The notes beneath the pieces were generated by a model. It was not told the origin of the DNA. It did no database searches and was given only the letters and a program-made list of their open reading frames with translations. From the NCBI RefSeq assembly GCF_050436995.1, contig NC_134751.1, positions 8,804,001 to 8,868,000 on the forward strand: 64,000 nucleotides of DNA, in the 5' to 3' direction. Source of the DNA: Anticarsia gemmatalis. Taxonomy: Eukaryota > Arthropoda > Insecta > Lepidoptera > Erebidae. Positions within the stretch are counted from its first letter, which is position 1. Each line of letters opens with the position of its first letter. Positions 37,246 to 50,117 of the stretch are shown piece by piece. Made by a program: the position numbers and the translations under genes.

Positions 37246-39209
37246 TTCAAGTGATTAATAAACCTGAATTATATTTTGAACACGATTGCTTTCTCTATCA
37301 ATGTTTTGTTTTTCGAATATTATCTTAACAATACGTATTAAAAATTAAGTAGTTTATACAAACAAGCACACGTAGCAATGATGAATGCTGACTTCCTTTT
37401 AGAGATAATAGGTATATTCTGTACCGGGTCAATGACACGCACAATACAACCAATCTGAAGAATATTGGCCATCATCGAGTTGAATTCGAAGCGAATGGTA
37501 TTCACCATAAAAACCATAGAGCAACAACCCCTTATCCTCTAGTCAGGGTTGACGCTGTATGCAAAAAAGCGAGACCTTCAAGGATATAAGCATAATTCTT
37601 AATGTCAGTCGTAGAATTTACTTTCTCTTTCATAAGGTTGACAATATTAATGAGGGGTGATAGGTCAAAGTAATGCATGCGCATTCTGACTTCATAACCG
37701 TTGAGAACTGTTGCGAAAACTTGAAAGCATGCAACTTTTCTTACAGTACATTCCTTAGCAGTTAAAGCAAGTGTCAACTAGTGGCTGATATCAACACAAC
37801 TTCAGAATATCACACGCGCCTAATGTGGAATTGTTCGCCAAAAAACAAGTATATTACTGTTTATACACAATACACAAAATCACGCCTTTTCCCATAAGGG
37901 TAAGCAAGGAACGCAATCTAGTAGAATTAATTTCGTCTCTGCACTTATTTTCAGTTAAATAAAAACTTTCAACCCTCGCTTATGTCTTAACAAAAAGGAA
38001 ACTACAGTAAATCCAGACAGTATTGGAACAATAAATATTCTGCCTAATATCCAATATTGACGACCACGCGAGGTTACCGAGGGTAGTTGTAATTATTTCA
38101 GCAGACTATAATAATAAATTCTAGTACTTTTACCTATTTTTGTCTATCGGTACGTTGGGAACAATAAACAATATGGGCTGCACAGCAAAATATAGAGCAG
38201 AGGCTTGTAAAAATAATAAAATAGATCGGGAATGTCGTACAAAATTTACATAAAGGCCTTTATTTACTATTTATATTGTTTTTGTTATCTTTACCAAAAA
38301 ACTGTTACTATGCATGTTTCTTAACGATTGTATAATCAGTATATTGCAAGCGTAACTATGTGAGCGCAATTTTCTTGTTGAGGACAAACGATCGAAAGAA
38401 TAGACCTGCCAAATTGTCAATAAACTAAGTAGTACGCAGGCTAAGTTCACGTCACCTTAATGTGCTTAGGTGTAATTGAATATTTGACGAAATGCTGAGT
38501 CAATTTTTGAATCACACAAGTCGTTAAAAATAAAATAAAAACAGAACCCTAAAAAGTGCTCCTATTCTTGTCATAAGCATTAAATTATTTGAACTAATAT
38601 ATCAACAACATACTTAATTAAGTCATTAAACGAATTAACCAAAAGCTCTTACACACTCCTCATATTCCTAATACAATTTGCCGAATCCAAAAACACAAGA
38701 CAAAGACATAAATAAATAAACCAACAATATGCTCAACTATTTTTATTAAAGGAAAATCTAAGCATTGCAAAGTCTACGAGGACATTAAAGTTTACGGCCA
38801 TGATTGAGGCCAGTGGTAAAGTTTTCCACAGAAACGCTACAACTTACCACCTCACTACGTAGAAGTGCAGTCACCTTTTAAGCCTTCGTAGAATCGTTAT
38901 CAGCTATGGTGAATAATCCCAGTATTATATTAACTATGCAATTTCATACACTATTCCCTTCAAAAGAAACGAGAAACAAGTACTCTCGCCGTACGTTCGT
39001 ATGCGTTACAATGCAATGTTGAAACAGCTGACACCATAACTCTACGTAATACATGCAGTCTTGTCTAGACAGAGGTGCCATGCCGGCTGGAATTTGTAAG
39101 AGCTAAGCACCCCAGACCGACACACGCCTACGTAACACGATAACACCATGTGTACTAGTAATTAGATTCGCAGTGTTTTGAGTGATTCAAAGTATACTTT
39201 TTTATAAAT

Positions 39210-42200
39210 ATGAGTAATACAGGTGAAAGCGTAGATAAAGTTCCAGAAAAAGAAAATAATCCCGATATAAGCAACCAAGGTATGTATCACGAGTCCTTAT
39301 CACGGTTTCCATCTACTTATATATGCACATATTTAATGGAATTTACAACCAGGAAAACCTAGTTCATAGTCTAACTACTACTTATAGGAATAATAAAACC
39401 CCTAAATGTTTACTACACGTATACTGGTTCTGCGGCTAATCCGAGCAATAAAATCTCTATATATCCGCGAGTCATAATTTTCAGAACCTCCACTTGACTA
39501 CCATCGGAAAGCATCGATAAATCAAATCAAAATTTGACCTCTATCAAAGGTTTCCGACATTCAAATTTCCATAATCCTAAATTTCGCATGAATAACCATT
39601 TGACGTCACCAATCACCTGATAAGCTTTATACGGTTGAAGCATGACATTACGGGGCAATCGTCTTCCAATAACCGAAAGCGTGTACCCCTGTTTTGATGT
39701 CGTCAGTTTAGTTCGGAGCGCCGCGCAACCCACCAGGTTACACGCCAAAAATTGAAACCCGACGACTAACATTCAAACAGTTGTGTAGCCATGGTGACCG
39801 TATACTTGACATCACCAACTATAGAAATACTCACGACAGAGATTAATTTGTGCTAGCGAATGGCGAGAGTCGCCGTTCGTAAACTTTTCTAACATGTTAT
39901 GGTGGAAACAAATAGAAAGCGTTCAAGAAAACATAATGATGTTCGAAAGAGAAGAACAAAAGAAGGAGTTTATTGAAAACGCGACGGTAACGCTTACACT
40001 TCCTTCAATCAATCCGGTATTGCAAGATAATTTATTTATAGCAAACATAGAGCAAGTTAAATCGCTACAAGCATCATTGTTTCCAATATGCAGTAAAGGT
40101 AAATGTACTACATATTTCGGCACCTACAGTCCAAATTAAAATCGTAAAACGATGTATAAAACTAGTTGTGTTTTCCAATTGTTTGTTTACCTAACTTTGC
40201 AAACTTTCCTACGTTAGTTCATGTTCAACCTACTTAAAATGTAACTATGTTCATTGTTCAGTAATAATAGACATGTTACGAAATGGGGCCTATAGTAATT
40301 GAAGCATCGTAATCGAAATGACAACATTATGCTAGAATGTTTACATCTAGCTTATTTGAATACATTGCAAAGATAATATCACGAACATGCGCCTATTTAC
40401 TAGATATCGCGTGATTTATATGGACTGTGTATTTTCAACCAAGATAGCTATCTTTCATCATTTCCGTAATAACTAATTCGTCGTTTAGAATTCGCGTGCT
40501 TATTGATGTAATTTGTAAAGCATGAAATGCTTTCAAATACGCAAGCTGCCATGAACAGTATGATAGGCAGTTAATTCAACCAAACTAGGTCATGTCACAC
40601 GTAATTATCAAATCATAAAACTTTTAAGTATTAATAAAAATATATTCCGTTTTACCAAATTTTATTAGGTAAAAGTTTCTGACTCATTTCACTACTAATT
40701 CTATGACCTTCTGTACTTTCTTGTTATAATTTAATTTGTCAAAAGCAAGGACGCTGTGATTGACAAGTAATTCTAACTTGGTTATTTTTCTTGGCACAGG
40801 AACATTTATATCAAACTTCTTACAAAATAATATTAAGACAAACCAATTAGAGATCAACACGGATATCAAAACATTTCGAACGACAGCCAAGTTAAAAGAA
40901 CCGAGAGATTTGTTTGCACTTCCGAAAGAACTTGATTGTCCACAACAAGCACCCCGGTGGCCTTCAGAATGTCAAGTGAGTGTTGTAGTCTTAGAAATTA
41001 TTCAACACCATACTAGTGAAGCATACACCGTATCACATTAGTAGTATCTAAGTATTTTGTGTTAATTGCGTGACCCCTCTTTGAATACCCTGTATGTCAC
41101 TTGTAGTATCTCAACCTAAAGGTACCTGGGCCAAATATGGCCACGTACTATTCTTCTAAACCTCACGCATGTTTTACTTTAACCGACACCGGTACCTTAC
41201 ATGGTATTACCAAAATAGGTAAGATTAATGTTACAAATGATATGTATTGCTGATTATTTGTCCAGTAATGTTGTAAAAGTGTGTCCGTAGTCCTTACAAT
41301 GCTTAAAAGAAGTACGATTTAAGTATACCTACCTACCTACGCTTTTCGAACAATCATACTACCGTATTGCCGTCAATTACAAGGCAAAATGACTAGCGCC
41401 TGAACAAAACTTGGGTATCGCCCTACGGTCTTCGCCTTTCAGTTTAATCGCTTCCATAATTAACACCTCTATCTATCTTCAAATCTAGTCTGTAAACCGT
41501 CAATCTATACATAGCGATACAAAACTTGTTCGTTGATATAGGTTCATTTAAAATAGGTGAACCTATTGGATTTGTTAATTTCACTTTTATACAGTACATA
41601 AAGTCTAATACATAAAAATCTATTCCTATGTCAGAATCACCAGAAAATTCAAAGTGAAATTGCGATGCTCATTTGCAAAATATTCTTCAGGTTGTCGAAG
41701 AGAAAATACAACACCTAACATGGAGTCCCGCGTCACCAGAACCCTATTATATCTCAACAGGGAAAGAACTGAAACCACAACCGGTAGGCGAAGACGCTGG
41801 GACTGTCATATTTCAATACTACCCCATGAGCGCTGTTAACTACGTAAGTGACAAAAACACCGTAGTGTCTAGAGTAATAAGAACCAGACTAATAGTTAAC
41901 CTGCATTTCAGTTCAGCCGTTCTACCGTAGGAGGTTCACGCTTGTATATATCAGCATGTGCTAGTGCAGGTGCCGGATCTGGCGCCGATGATGAACTACG
42001 ATTCGAATCTAGATTCGAGAGTGGGAACCTAGCCAAAGCAATACGCATTACATCAGCCTATTACGAATTGCATTTACGAACAGACCTCTATACAAATAGA
42101 CACATGCAATGGTTTTATTTTAGGGTCACCAATACAAAAAAACAAATGATGTACAGGTAATAGCTGTTGCATGGTTACTCATCGTTACATACTGTTTCCT

Positions 42201-45200
42201 AAAAAAATTATACACACGCAAAATGTTACAGATTTTCCATAGTGAACTTATCAAAAGCCGAAAGCTTATACAACGAGGGCATGCGACCTCTATTATACTC
42301 AACCAAGGACGCACAGTTGCATTCGATCGGTTGGAGGCGGTGCGGTGATAACATCGCGTACTATAAAAATGATTCGACGTGAGTAATATAAACTTTTGAA
42401 GTCAAATTAAAGGGATATTTATGGTTTGGGAATCTTTAGGCTTCTGTTACTGTTAATGCGGCACACGTATAAATGTTCAATGCTCAGAAGCAACAAGATT
42501 TCGAAAATATAAAAACTTAAAGTAAACAAAGTATCTTACATTTTTTTATATATTTCAGATGCGAGGAAGAAGAGCAATTTCCAAGTTACACACTGACGTT
42601 TAATATCGAATTTCCACATACAGACGATGCAGTGTACATTGCCCACTGTTATCCTTACACATACTCAGATCTCCAAGAATACCTGTCTAAACTACAGTCA
42701 CATCCAGTCAAATCAACTTATGCTAAACTCAGGCTTCTTTGCCGAACATTGGCTGGAAATAATGTGTATTATCTAACTGTGACTGCTCCGCCAAATCCGA
42801 ATGAAATGGAACAAAGGGTAATTTATCGTTTAAAATATTCTACCTTTTCAATGTTCCAACTAAAGCGAATCTTATGAATTACAAATTTTCCAGAAAAAGA
42901 AAGCTGTCGTAATAACTGCCAGAGTTCACCCGGGAGAAAGTCCTTCATCGTGGATGATGAAAGGTTTTATGGATTACTTAACGGGAGACTCAAATCAAGC
43001 ACGCGAACTAAGAGAAAAGTTTATTTTCAAACTTGTACCTATGCTGAATCCAGATGGTGTGAGTGACTCAAACATGTGCACTTTAAACTAAATCGAACTA
43101 TTCTATGGTATAATACAAATATTTCTACATTATTGCAGGTAATTGTTGGTAACAATCGGTGTTCGCTGACCGGAAAGGACTTGAATAGACAATATCGAAC
43201 TGTAATAAGAGAAACGTATCCACCAGTCTGGCACACCAAAGTGATGATACGGAGGTTAGTAAATAGCAACTATATTTTGATACAAAATGCTCTTCATACT
43301 TTACAACTATATTAATCGAATTTTGTTAGACTACAGGAGGAATGTGGAGTCGCTATGTACGTAGACCTCCACGCGCATTCCCGCAAACATAATGTGTTCA
43401 TTTACGGATGCGAAAGTCGAAAAACTTCTGACAAACGGTTACAGGAACAAGTATTTCCTTTGATGCTTCATAAAAATGCTGCTGATAAGGTATAAAAGAA
43501 AAGGTATACTTGCATTTGTAGTACTTCTATAGCACTGGTTTAAACGACTTCCATTTTTGCAGTTCTCTTTTGAAAACTGTAAATTTAGGATACAACGTAG
43601 TAAAGAAGGCACTGGAAGAGTAGTTGTATGGATGTTAGGAGTAGCAAACAGCTACACGATGGAGGCTTCTTTTGGCGGATCGGAGTTAGGAAGTAGAATG
43701 TCCACTCATTTCTCAGTTCAAGATTATGAAAGTCTGGGGCGAACATTTTGTGAAACATTGTTAGATTTTTACGATGAAGATCCTAGTAAAGAGAGGCTAA
43801 GAACGAAAATTGTCACAAGGCTTTTAAAAGAAGGATCAAATGCTGATGAACCAACAAATATAGATCTATCGGACTATTCCAGGTTGGTTCATTTCAATAT
43901 TAATCAGGTAGCTAAACTTTCGCATGATTGCTATAACTTTAATTATCTTTCTAGTGATGAAGGAGATACATCAAGCAGCAGTTCAGAAGCTGGGCATAGA
44001 GAAAAGACTAAACAAGCTGCACCACCGCCGTCACCGATTTTTCCAGATATCAACAAAAACTCAGCCGATGTAAGTTTAAAATCAATAAACATGAGAAGCG
44101 ATCAAATGCATAAGAATTTGAGATAAAACAAATTGTATATTACAGAAACCTAGAAAGCAACGCCCGAAACTAGAAAAGATGAAACGAATTGAAAAGAAGA
44201 AAACTAAGCGTGAGACTTTACAGGTAGGTTTAAATATTCTATTTATTCTTATTTCTTCCTGCGTCCTTTTAAATGCTTTCTTTTCGCAGGTGTCACGAGC
44301 TACAATAGATTTAACTTCAGATGCCATGACCGACATGTCTTCTGACGCTGATTCCGACGGCAACCATAGTCCGATGAGAAGAGTACAAAAATTGATACAT
44401 ACATCGGCCAAAGTTAAACCAAAGCGAAAAAAGAAAATGCCGCCTGAACTGAAGATAATAAGAGCTCCGGTAACTATTTCAATTTTACTTCTGTCTTAAG
44501 TAAGGGTGTGACTCGCCAAATGCACCAGTGTAACAATTTCTATATAGTTATAAAAAAACAATACTTTTAGAATCTCTCTGCAGTCTGCTGTAAAATAATT
44601 CCTAATGTATTTCTTTATGAGGATAAATAATAGAAGTATGTACCTATCGCCTTAAGGAAATAACAAGAAAAATCGTATAAGTAATGTTTGTTATTGTTTT
44701 CAGACTAGTGACTCACCATACCACTCAGACCATGAAAAAAAAGCCTTGAGGTGCAGAAGACCAAGAAGTGTGTCAATGTTTAACGACGCTACAGAGAAAT
44801 CGAGACTGAACCCAGCATCGTGGCATCAATTTAGATGTTTGCCACCTGCAAAGTATGGAATCCCATATTTATCAAACTAGTCTAACCCCCGATTTCTGAG
44901 TAAATTTAGCGGTAGTTTATCTATTCAATAGTGTTTTTTTATATGAGTTTATAGAATTTATATGAATAGATAAACTACCGATAAATTTTCCTCAGAAACC
45001 GGGAATAAGTCGGCCATTACGTCTGCGTATTATTCAACTTTATACATATATGTCAAAAATTGTCCAAGGTTTTGTAGTTAACTTTTTAGAAATAGTAAAA
45101 TAAACGAGTTTTAAAAGTATGAAATCTCAGAGATGTTTCTGAGACAAATAAACAGACTATTGAAATATAGCTCAAACTCGAAATATTAATTGTATATGTT

Positions 45201-46127
45201 TTATTCTTAGGTGCTTGTCAGATGTGAAAAGCAGAAGCTCTCAACCGTCAGAGCTTCAAGTAAAATTGAGCTCACTTAAAAGAAATATATGGACAGGTGT
45301 TCAAAATGAAGAGAAAGGGCCGTTATCATGGGGCATATCTAGTTTTGCTATGAACTCATATTTCACAGACAGTGAAGCTTTACTGAGGTATGTGTTATTT
45401 AATTCTAAGAAAGTGCAATCTTTAATCGAAGGAATAGCTTGCTTAGATTCAGTAAGGGACAACCGATATTGGAAATAGACATAAACACCAAAGATTTTTT
45501 TAATACATCTATATGTAGTACCTATATTATGGTATACTAAAGTGGTCAGTTCTATTCAATGACTAATCATCATGTTCAGGTCATGCTCTCAAAAATTAGA
45601 AGAGCTTGAGGGAGAACAACAGAAGATCAAGGATGAGAAAAAGAAGAAGAAATCAAAGACAAAGAAACTAACACTAAAAGTGCCAAACTCTATGAATGAA
45701 ATCTTAGAACCTATGAACAAACTACCTAAAACTTGGAAGAAAAAGGGAAAGTAAGTACAAATAAAACATAGTAACAAAATAATAACTAGTTTTGTGAGGT
45801 TAATTATAAATTTATGTCATTTCCAGATTAAAACATACAAAATCAGAAAGTTCTCCATACCTTAATAATACAAGCTTTACTGATATTCCGAGGAATACAC
45901 AAGCACAGAAAACAAACTCCTCGGAGAACAGACAAGCTAAATCCCGTTTTAAAAAAGGTGCCATAGTTACAACAGCAGTACAGACGAAGAAATCAAATGC
46001 CAAAGCTATTATGTCAGACAACTCTGACTCAGATTCTATTCAATCATCCAAGAAAATAAAAAAGAAAACTAAAACCACAAAAGCCAAGTTTTGTAAAGCT
46101 GTTTCTGAAAATAAATCTAAAAACTGA
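39210..46127 (+). CDS. Cytosolic carboxypeptidase, AGBL2/AGBL3 (CCP2/3) type
   Basis: M14 zinc metallopeptidase; relatives remove C-terminal residues from tubulin (deglutamylation/detyrosination side chains). Exons: 39894-40098, 40800-40975, 41691-41843, 41912-42156, 42232-42378, 42559-42817, 42894-43058, 43139-43254, 43330-43489, 43563-44069, 44146-44223, 44290-44469, 44704-44852, 45211-45387, 45580-45750, 45827-46127, giving 1062 residues. A second possible first exon (39210-39279, MSNTGESVDKVPEKENN...) has the same exit phase 1 and could join 40800 directly. The catalytic domain has the zinc-binding HPGES (about 407-411), MLNPDGVIVGNNRCSLTGKD, DLHAHS (about 501-506) and the catalytic Glu in YTMEASFGGS (about 576). 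The N-terminal beta domain precedes it (EDAGTVIFQYYPMS, MQWFYFRVTN). After about residue 650 the chain is low-complexity, Ser/Lys-rich and probably disordered, ending in a basic tail. Poly(A) signal at 46175-46180. Confidence 0.93.
44883..45007. mobile_element. Small hairpin MITE, copy 2
   Basis: TAACCCCCGATTTCTGAG... TTTAGCGGTAGTTTATCTAT with the reverse complement ATAGATAAACTACCG... CCTCAGAAACCGGG. Same family and size as 21930-22047. It sits in the intron between 44852 and 45211 of the carboxypeptidase gene. Confidence 0.8.
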
Positions 46128-47277
46128 GGGCTTGATTTTTATTGGTGTATGTATTCACTTAGGTTACTTTATTCAATAAATACAATTTATTTAAGAGATT
46201 TTGTAGCAACTCTAATGGTATAAGATGGTATTCAATAAAGGTAGCAAGTTTTAGATGAATAGAAAAACGGTAAATAGAGGCCAATAGAGTAGATTTTAAC
46301 CTACTTTCACATTTTATAGGGTTGTTTAACCAACTAATTAGAGAAGTTGGTTTTCAAGCTATCATTTTTGACAGACTCTATTTGTGTTAATTATTAAAAG
46401 TAAACTTAAGACATTGTGTGGCCTTTGTCATATTATTATCTCTAGTTATATCAAACTTGACCTTGTTTCTATTCTCTTTACAACTTTATCTCAAGTGTCT
46501 TTACCTAAACATCTTTCTTGATATGATAATATAGAACTATACCTACAAACAGTGCTACAAAAATAGTCTAAATTTCAATTTTTTCTTATCCCTTTATTGG
46601 ATATACCTAAAATTGTTTTTAACTTGGTTTTTAAACTCAGATAAAATCTAAGTGATGAATAACAGAGTCAACCAAACGTAAGTTGCGTTTGAATGTGTAA
46701 ATAAAAATAACTTAAGTTTTAAATAAAACTTTTATTCAAGACCTAAAGTAAGTAGGCAACTATATCACAGATGTAGATTATTATTTATCAGTTATCTTAA
46801 AGTCGGCCAGACCATTTATTATATTTTTCACATTATAGGTATTCAAGGTCAATAACAAAACTCCATGAACTAACCCTGCTAAGATTTGAATTTTCACTCG
46901 AGGGAGCCGGTGAAGATAAAGGTTTCAATGTAGGATTATCATAACATATTTTTTTACAATGTATAAACTCATGAACTTACTGTTGAGATTTTTTCACAGA
47001 CGCCAGTAATACACTGCACTAGTCAATTATTAACTTATTTTATATTTTCTTTTTGAATCTTCAGTTCAAGTTTGCACGTTCGTTTGACAATTTTGACGTT
47101 GATGACAATTTTGACATATTTATAATAAAAATAATCTGACATGTCACACTGTCTATTGAGGCAAAGACATAAGATAAACAGCCTAGAATACAGCAAAAAG
47201 TTTATAAAACCATATTAACAGTAACTTTATAATAAAAACTATATTCCTTACGTTTCACGCTTAGCTTAAAAAAGCTG
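46128..47277. other. Carboxypeptidase 3' UTR and spacer
   Basis: AATAAA at 46175-46180 ends the upstream gene about 50 bp past its stop. The remainder up to the minus-strand stop codon at 47278 is AT-rich; I see nothing else in it. Confidence 0.5.
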
Positions 47278-48933
47278 TTAACAAACATTCGTTAGCCAAG
47301 TTGTTTGTGTTAAGTTAGGTGATATTGTACAAAATGAATTCGTAACTGGAGTATTAGCCGAAAAAGATATCACACGTAATTCTCTTTTATCTGAGAATTG
47401 AAGAGCATTGCTGACTCTAGCTCCAGATGCCGTGTAGCCCGGAATTTGGGGTTCTCCAGTGATTGGATTATAGCTACCGCATCTTGATTTAGCCAATATA
47501 CAGGACGTAACATTTTTATAAAACCGAGTGTTGTCTGCGTCCAGAGTTATATTAACGCCCGTTCTTGCTTCTCTCGTGCACTGTGTGATCTGAAAATACA
47601 AATGCACGTTTTGTAACATCAGCAATTTGATGAAAACAAGGAAAACTTAATTGTATTTACGCTCTTATTAATAATTGTCATATACTAGTGAAGAATAAGG
47701 AATATGTGTGGCTCACTACTCTTAACACAAAATTCCATAAGATTAAAATACAAAATTAGATACCAAATTTTCAGAATTTGCTCTTCTGAGACACCGGACG
47801 AAATCACAATACCCCATGAAGCAACCCGATGGCTGTACGTTTAAGGCCGATGTAGACAATACCTATAAAATTGAAATTTAAAATCACCTTTAACCATTCA
47901 CATACTTCATTTTCGCTAAATGCAATAAAAAGTTTACCATCAATGATGTAGCACATGTTGCATATCCACCGGTAAAATATTGTACAGCGCAAACACTCAG
48001 AGCATTCAATTCTTGGGGTCCCTGTAATTAAACTAGTTAAATATTAGGTACACCGGTATAGAATAATAATGTTTATAAAGATAACTTTAAAGACCGCTTT
48101 AAGATAATACTATAATTGTCATGATAACGGAATTTATAAATACCTCAGGCATCGAAGTTACTCTAGAAAAGCAACTGATGCAAGAGTCTCTGAGTGTCAC
48201 GTTGGTTGGTTGCGCTGTGCTGCATACAATATTTAACAAATTTTGCAATTGGGCACTGTAAAAATAGGACGTACAACGAATTAATACGTACATAAAAATC
48301 GAAATAAGCAGTAGGTAGATGTTAATGTTTATTTAAGATTATCCTGAATATTTATATGACTTACGCATTTGATGGGCATAATGCGGCTAATTTTTGTGTT
48401 TTCCATTGCAGTATTTTATTTTTGACGTCACTAAAGTCGAAAACTCCGTTGGGCGCAACACCAATCTATTTAAAATAAATGAAAAAGTAAAAATTTCACT
48501 AATTTTCATTAATCCAACCCACCACCTATTTAATACCTAGTATAGGTACAGTAGACTCAAACCTCGCTAAAATTGAGCAAGTTCTGGTTCTTCCATTGTA
48601 AAATATTTTTTTGAACTTCATTTAAATCAAGTAAAGTACTATTTGACCCGATCTGTAGATGAAGGTAATTCAATGTAAGTAACTTATAATTATCAATATT
48701 TTTATAGCACATTAAGAAAATAGAAAAGGCGGCTTGACATCAGGTAGGCGGTCGGTCGTAAAACCATCAGCCAAATCTCTAAACAGAATATTTTTCAGAA
48801 AGAAAACATGTTGTACCGACCCCACTCAAAGTGGCTGGACAAGATAGAGAAGAGAAGAAAAGAAAACGAAATGATATAAGCCAAAAATACTTACAAACAG
48901 CATTATTAAAATACTAGATTGAAAATTGTACAT
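47278..48933 (-). CDS. Secreted cysteine-rich protein, family not recognised
   Basis: Exons high to low: 48933-48895, 48465-48365, 48255-48144, 48021-47938, 47862-47764, 47589-47278 (phases 0, 2, 0, 0, 0), 248 residues, or 278 if the extra exon 48652-48563 is included. The start MYNFQSSILIMLF is a signal peptide cut by the first intron. The mature part is rich in scattered cysteines (ALCPSNA, IVCST, RDSCISCFSR, SVCAVQYF, YATCATSLM, SGCFMGYCDFVRC, ITQCTREA, SCILAKSRCGSY, NSFCTIS and a final VC) and has several N-glycosylation sites (NVT, NIT, NLT). The even cysteine spread suggests a disulfide-bonded extracellular domain. No known family recognised; a reproductive, haemolymph or salivary role would be guesswork. 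Coding status rests on consistent phases across five introns. Confidence 0.75.
48563..48652 (-). other. Possible duplicated exon of the cysteine-rich secreted gene
   Basis: A good acceptor (CTACAG) opens 30 codons in phase 0 (IGSNSTLLDLNEVQKNILQW, then KNQNLLNFSE) that parallel the next exon (IGVAPNGVFDFSDVKNKILQ, then WKTQKLAALC). The donor (GAG|GTTTGA) is weak. Both boundaries are phase 0, so the exon can be included, skipped or used alone without breaking frame upstream. Confidence 0.5.
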
Positions 48934-49699
48934 TTTATATATTTTTTTAAATATATCTCTATAAACTACAAGCACGTTCAAAACCGAAACCTGTTTTGAC
49001 GATGATACCTACTCCCGTTTACAAATTTATAAACGTTGAAACTTGTTAAAATCATTGTTATCCCTACAATGCAGTCATTTTCATTGTTTATCCTTTGGTG
49101 GGCAAGTACCGTGAAGCAGCGAAAGTGTTAATAGCAACGAACACAAAGAAATAATATAAAAAAGAATTTATATCACAGGTAGTTAGGAACTTATTTCACT
49201 ATTATTATCATTGATGCGCAATTTTTAGATAAATTAACCAACTTTTACGCGCCCTTACAATAATTTGAAAAATAAAAGTTTGATATCGCAATTAATGGCG
49301 TTTTTATTTACAAAAGCTGTATTCTGAGTAGGTAATTCATTACTTAATAGGTACAGTCAGCTCCAAAAGAAGCTGATCATACTCAATCTTTTGAATGCCT
49401 GTATACTAAAGTGTGCACATTATTCCACAACAAAATCAGGTAGAATGAGTTAGAGTTAAACATTTCAATCATTTCAAGCAATTTTCTTTTATATGGTTGT
49501 TCTAGTGTTCCGGAAGTAAAATGGCATCACTATTTCCCAAACATGAAAAAGAAAATATAGGAAAAGTCTATGCTTTACTTTTGATTCGTTCGCGACATTC
49601 ATTCAATAGTTCATTAATTCACTCTTGTGGCTGATGAAGCTTGTGACTAGCGATAATTTTTTGCTCAGATATTAAATTATTTTCTTTTCTTTTTGTTTT
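48934..49699. other. Divergent promoter region between the secreted gene and VMA21
   Basis: About 770 bp separates two genes transcribed away from each other, so it should hold both promoters. No clear TATA box was picked out. A stretch at 49352-49425 (TACAGTCAGCTCCAAAAGAA...) looks like a dispersed lepidopteran repeat, but I cannot confirm that. Confidence 0.4.
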
Positions 49700-50072
49700 A
49701 TGATGATTGAAGGACGTGCAAATGTAAGTAAATCATAGTATTAATCAATAAAATAAGTAGCCTTTCTGTTATAGTTGTTTCATAGCGGTAACCTCCATCT
49801 AATGCTATCTAACCTGTTTTCAGGAACTACCCGATTTCCAAGTGTTTCGGACGGTGATTAAATATTGCCTGATCATTATCGTTGTACCCGTGTTCTGTTT
49901 CTTCACTGCAAAGACAGTTATATTCGATGGCGTCCTTCGATTGGAGCCCATTACGAGCAGTGTCTACTCCGCAGTAGTTGCCGTTGTCGTCCTACATGTT
50001 ACGCTAGGTCTCTATATCTACAGAGCGTATAGCGAAGCAGAGAAACCAACGAAACCTGTGAAAGAAGACTAA
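49700..50072 (+). CDS. VMA21: V-ATPase assembly factor VMA21
   Basis: Small ER membrane chaperone for assembly of the V0 sector of the vacuolar proton pump. Exons 49700-49723 and 49824-50072, 90 residues (human 101). Two membrane helices are evident: YCLIIIVVPVFCFFTAKT (about 22-39) and YSAVVAVVVLHVTLGLYIY (about 56-74), separated by a short lumenal loop containing IFDGVL, aligned with the family's YIFEG. The C-terminus is short, charged and cytosolic (KPVKED). Two ATGs stand side by side at 49700 and 49703; the first is used here. EXD1 starts only 45 bp after the stop. Confidence 0.88.
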
Positions 50073-50117
50073 AATATATAAACATCGATTACTTCCGCAT
50101 TATCAACATCACACAAA

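Larger units (their letters stand above)
34676..39209. other. Long non-coding gap between NADSYN1 and the carboxypeptidase gene
   Basis: Contains an acceptor directly upstream of the NADSYN1 ATG (about 34690), a SINE at 35765-35900 and a candidate non-coding first exon near 37146. Otherwise no supportable gene; the many short open frames have no homology or splice support that I can see. Confidence 0.5.

Noticed and set aside
39527..39772. 81-codon minus-strand frame upstream of the carboxypeptidase exon
   Set aside because: No domain and no splice continuity; it lies in the probable 5' region of the plus-strand gene.
48720..48790. GGCGGCTTGACATCAGGTAGGCGG, shown here as GGCGGCTTGACATCAG plus GTAGGCGG, a possible dispersed repeat
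   Set aside because: It resembles a sequence common in moth DNA, but I cannot define ends or a second copy in this window.
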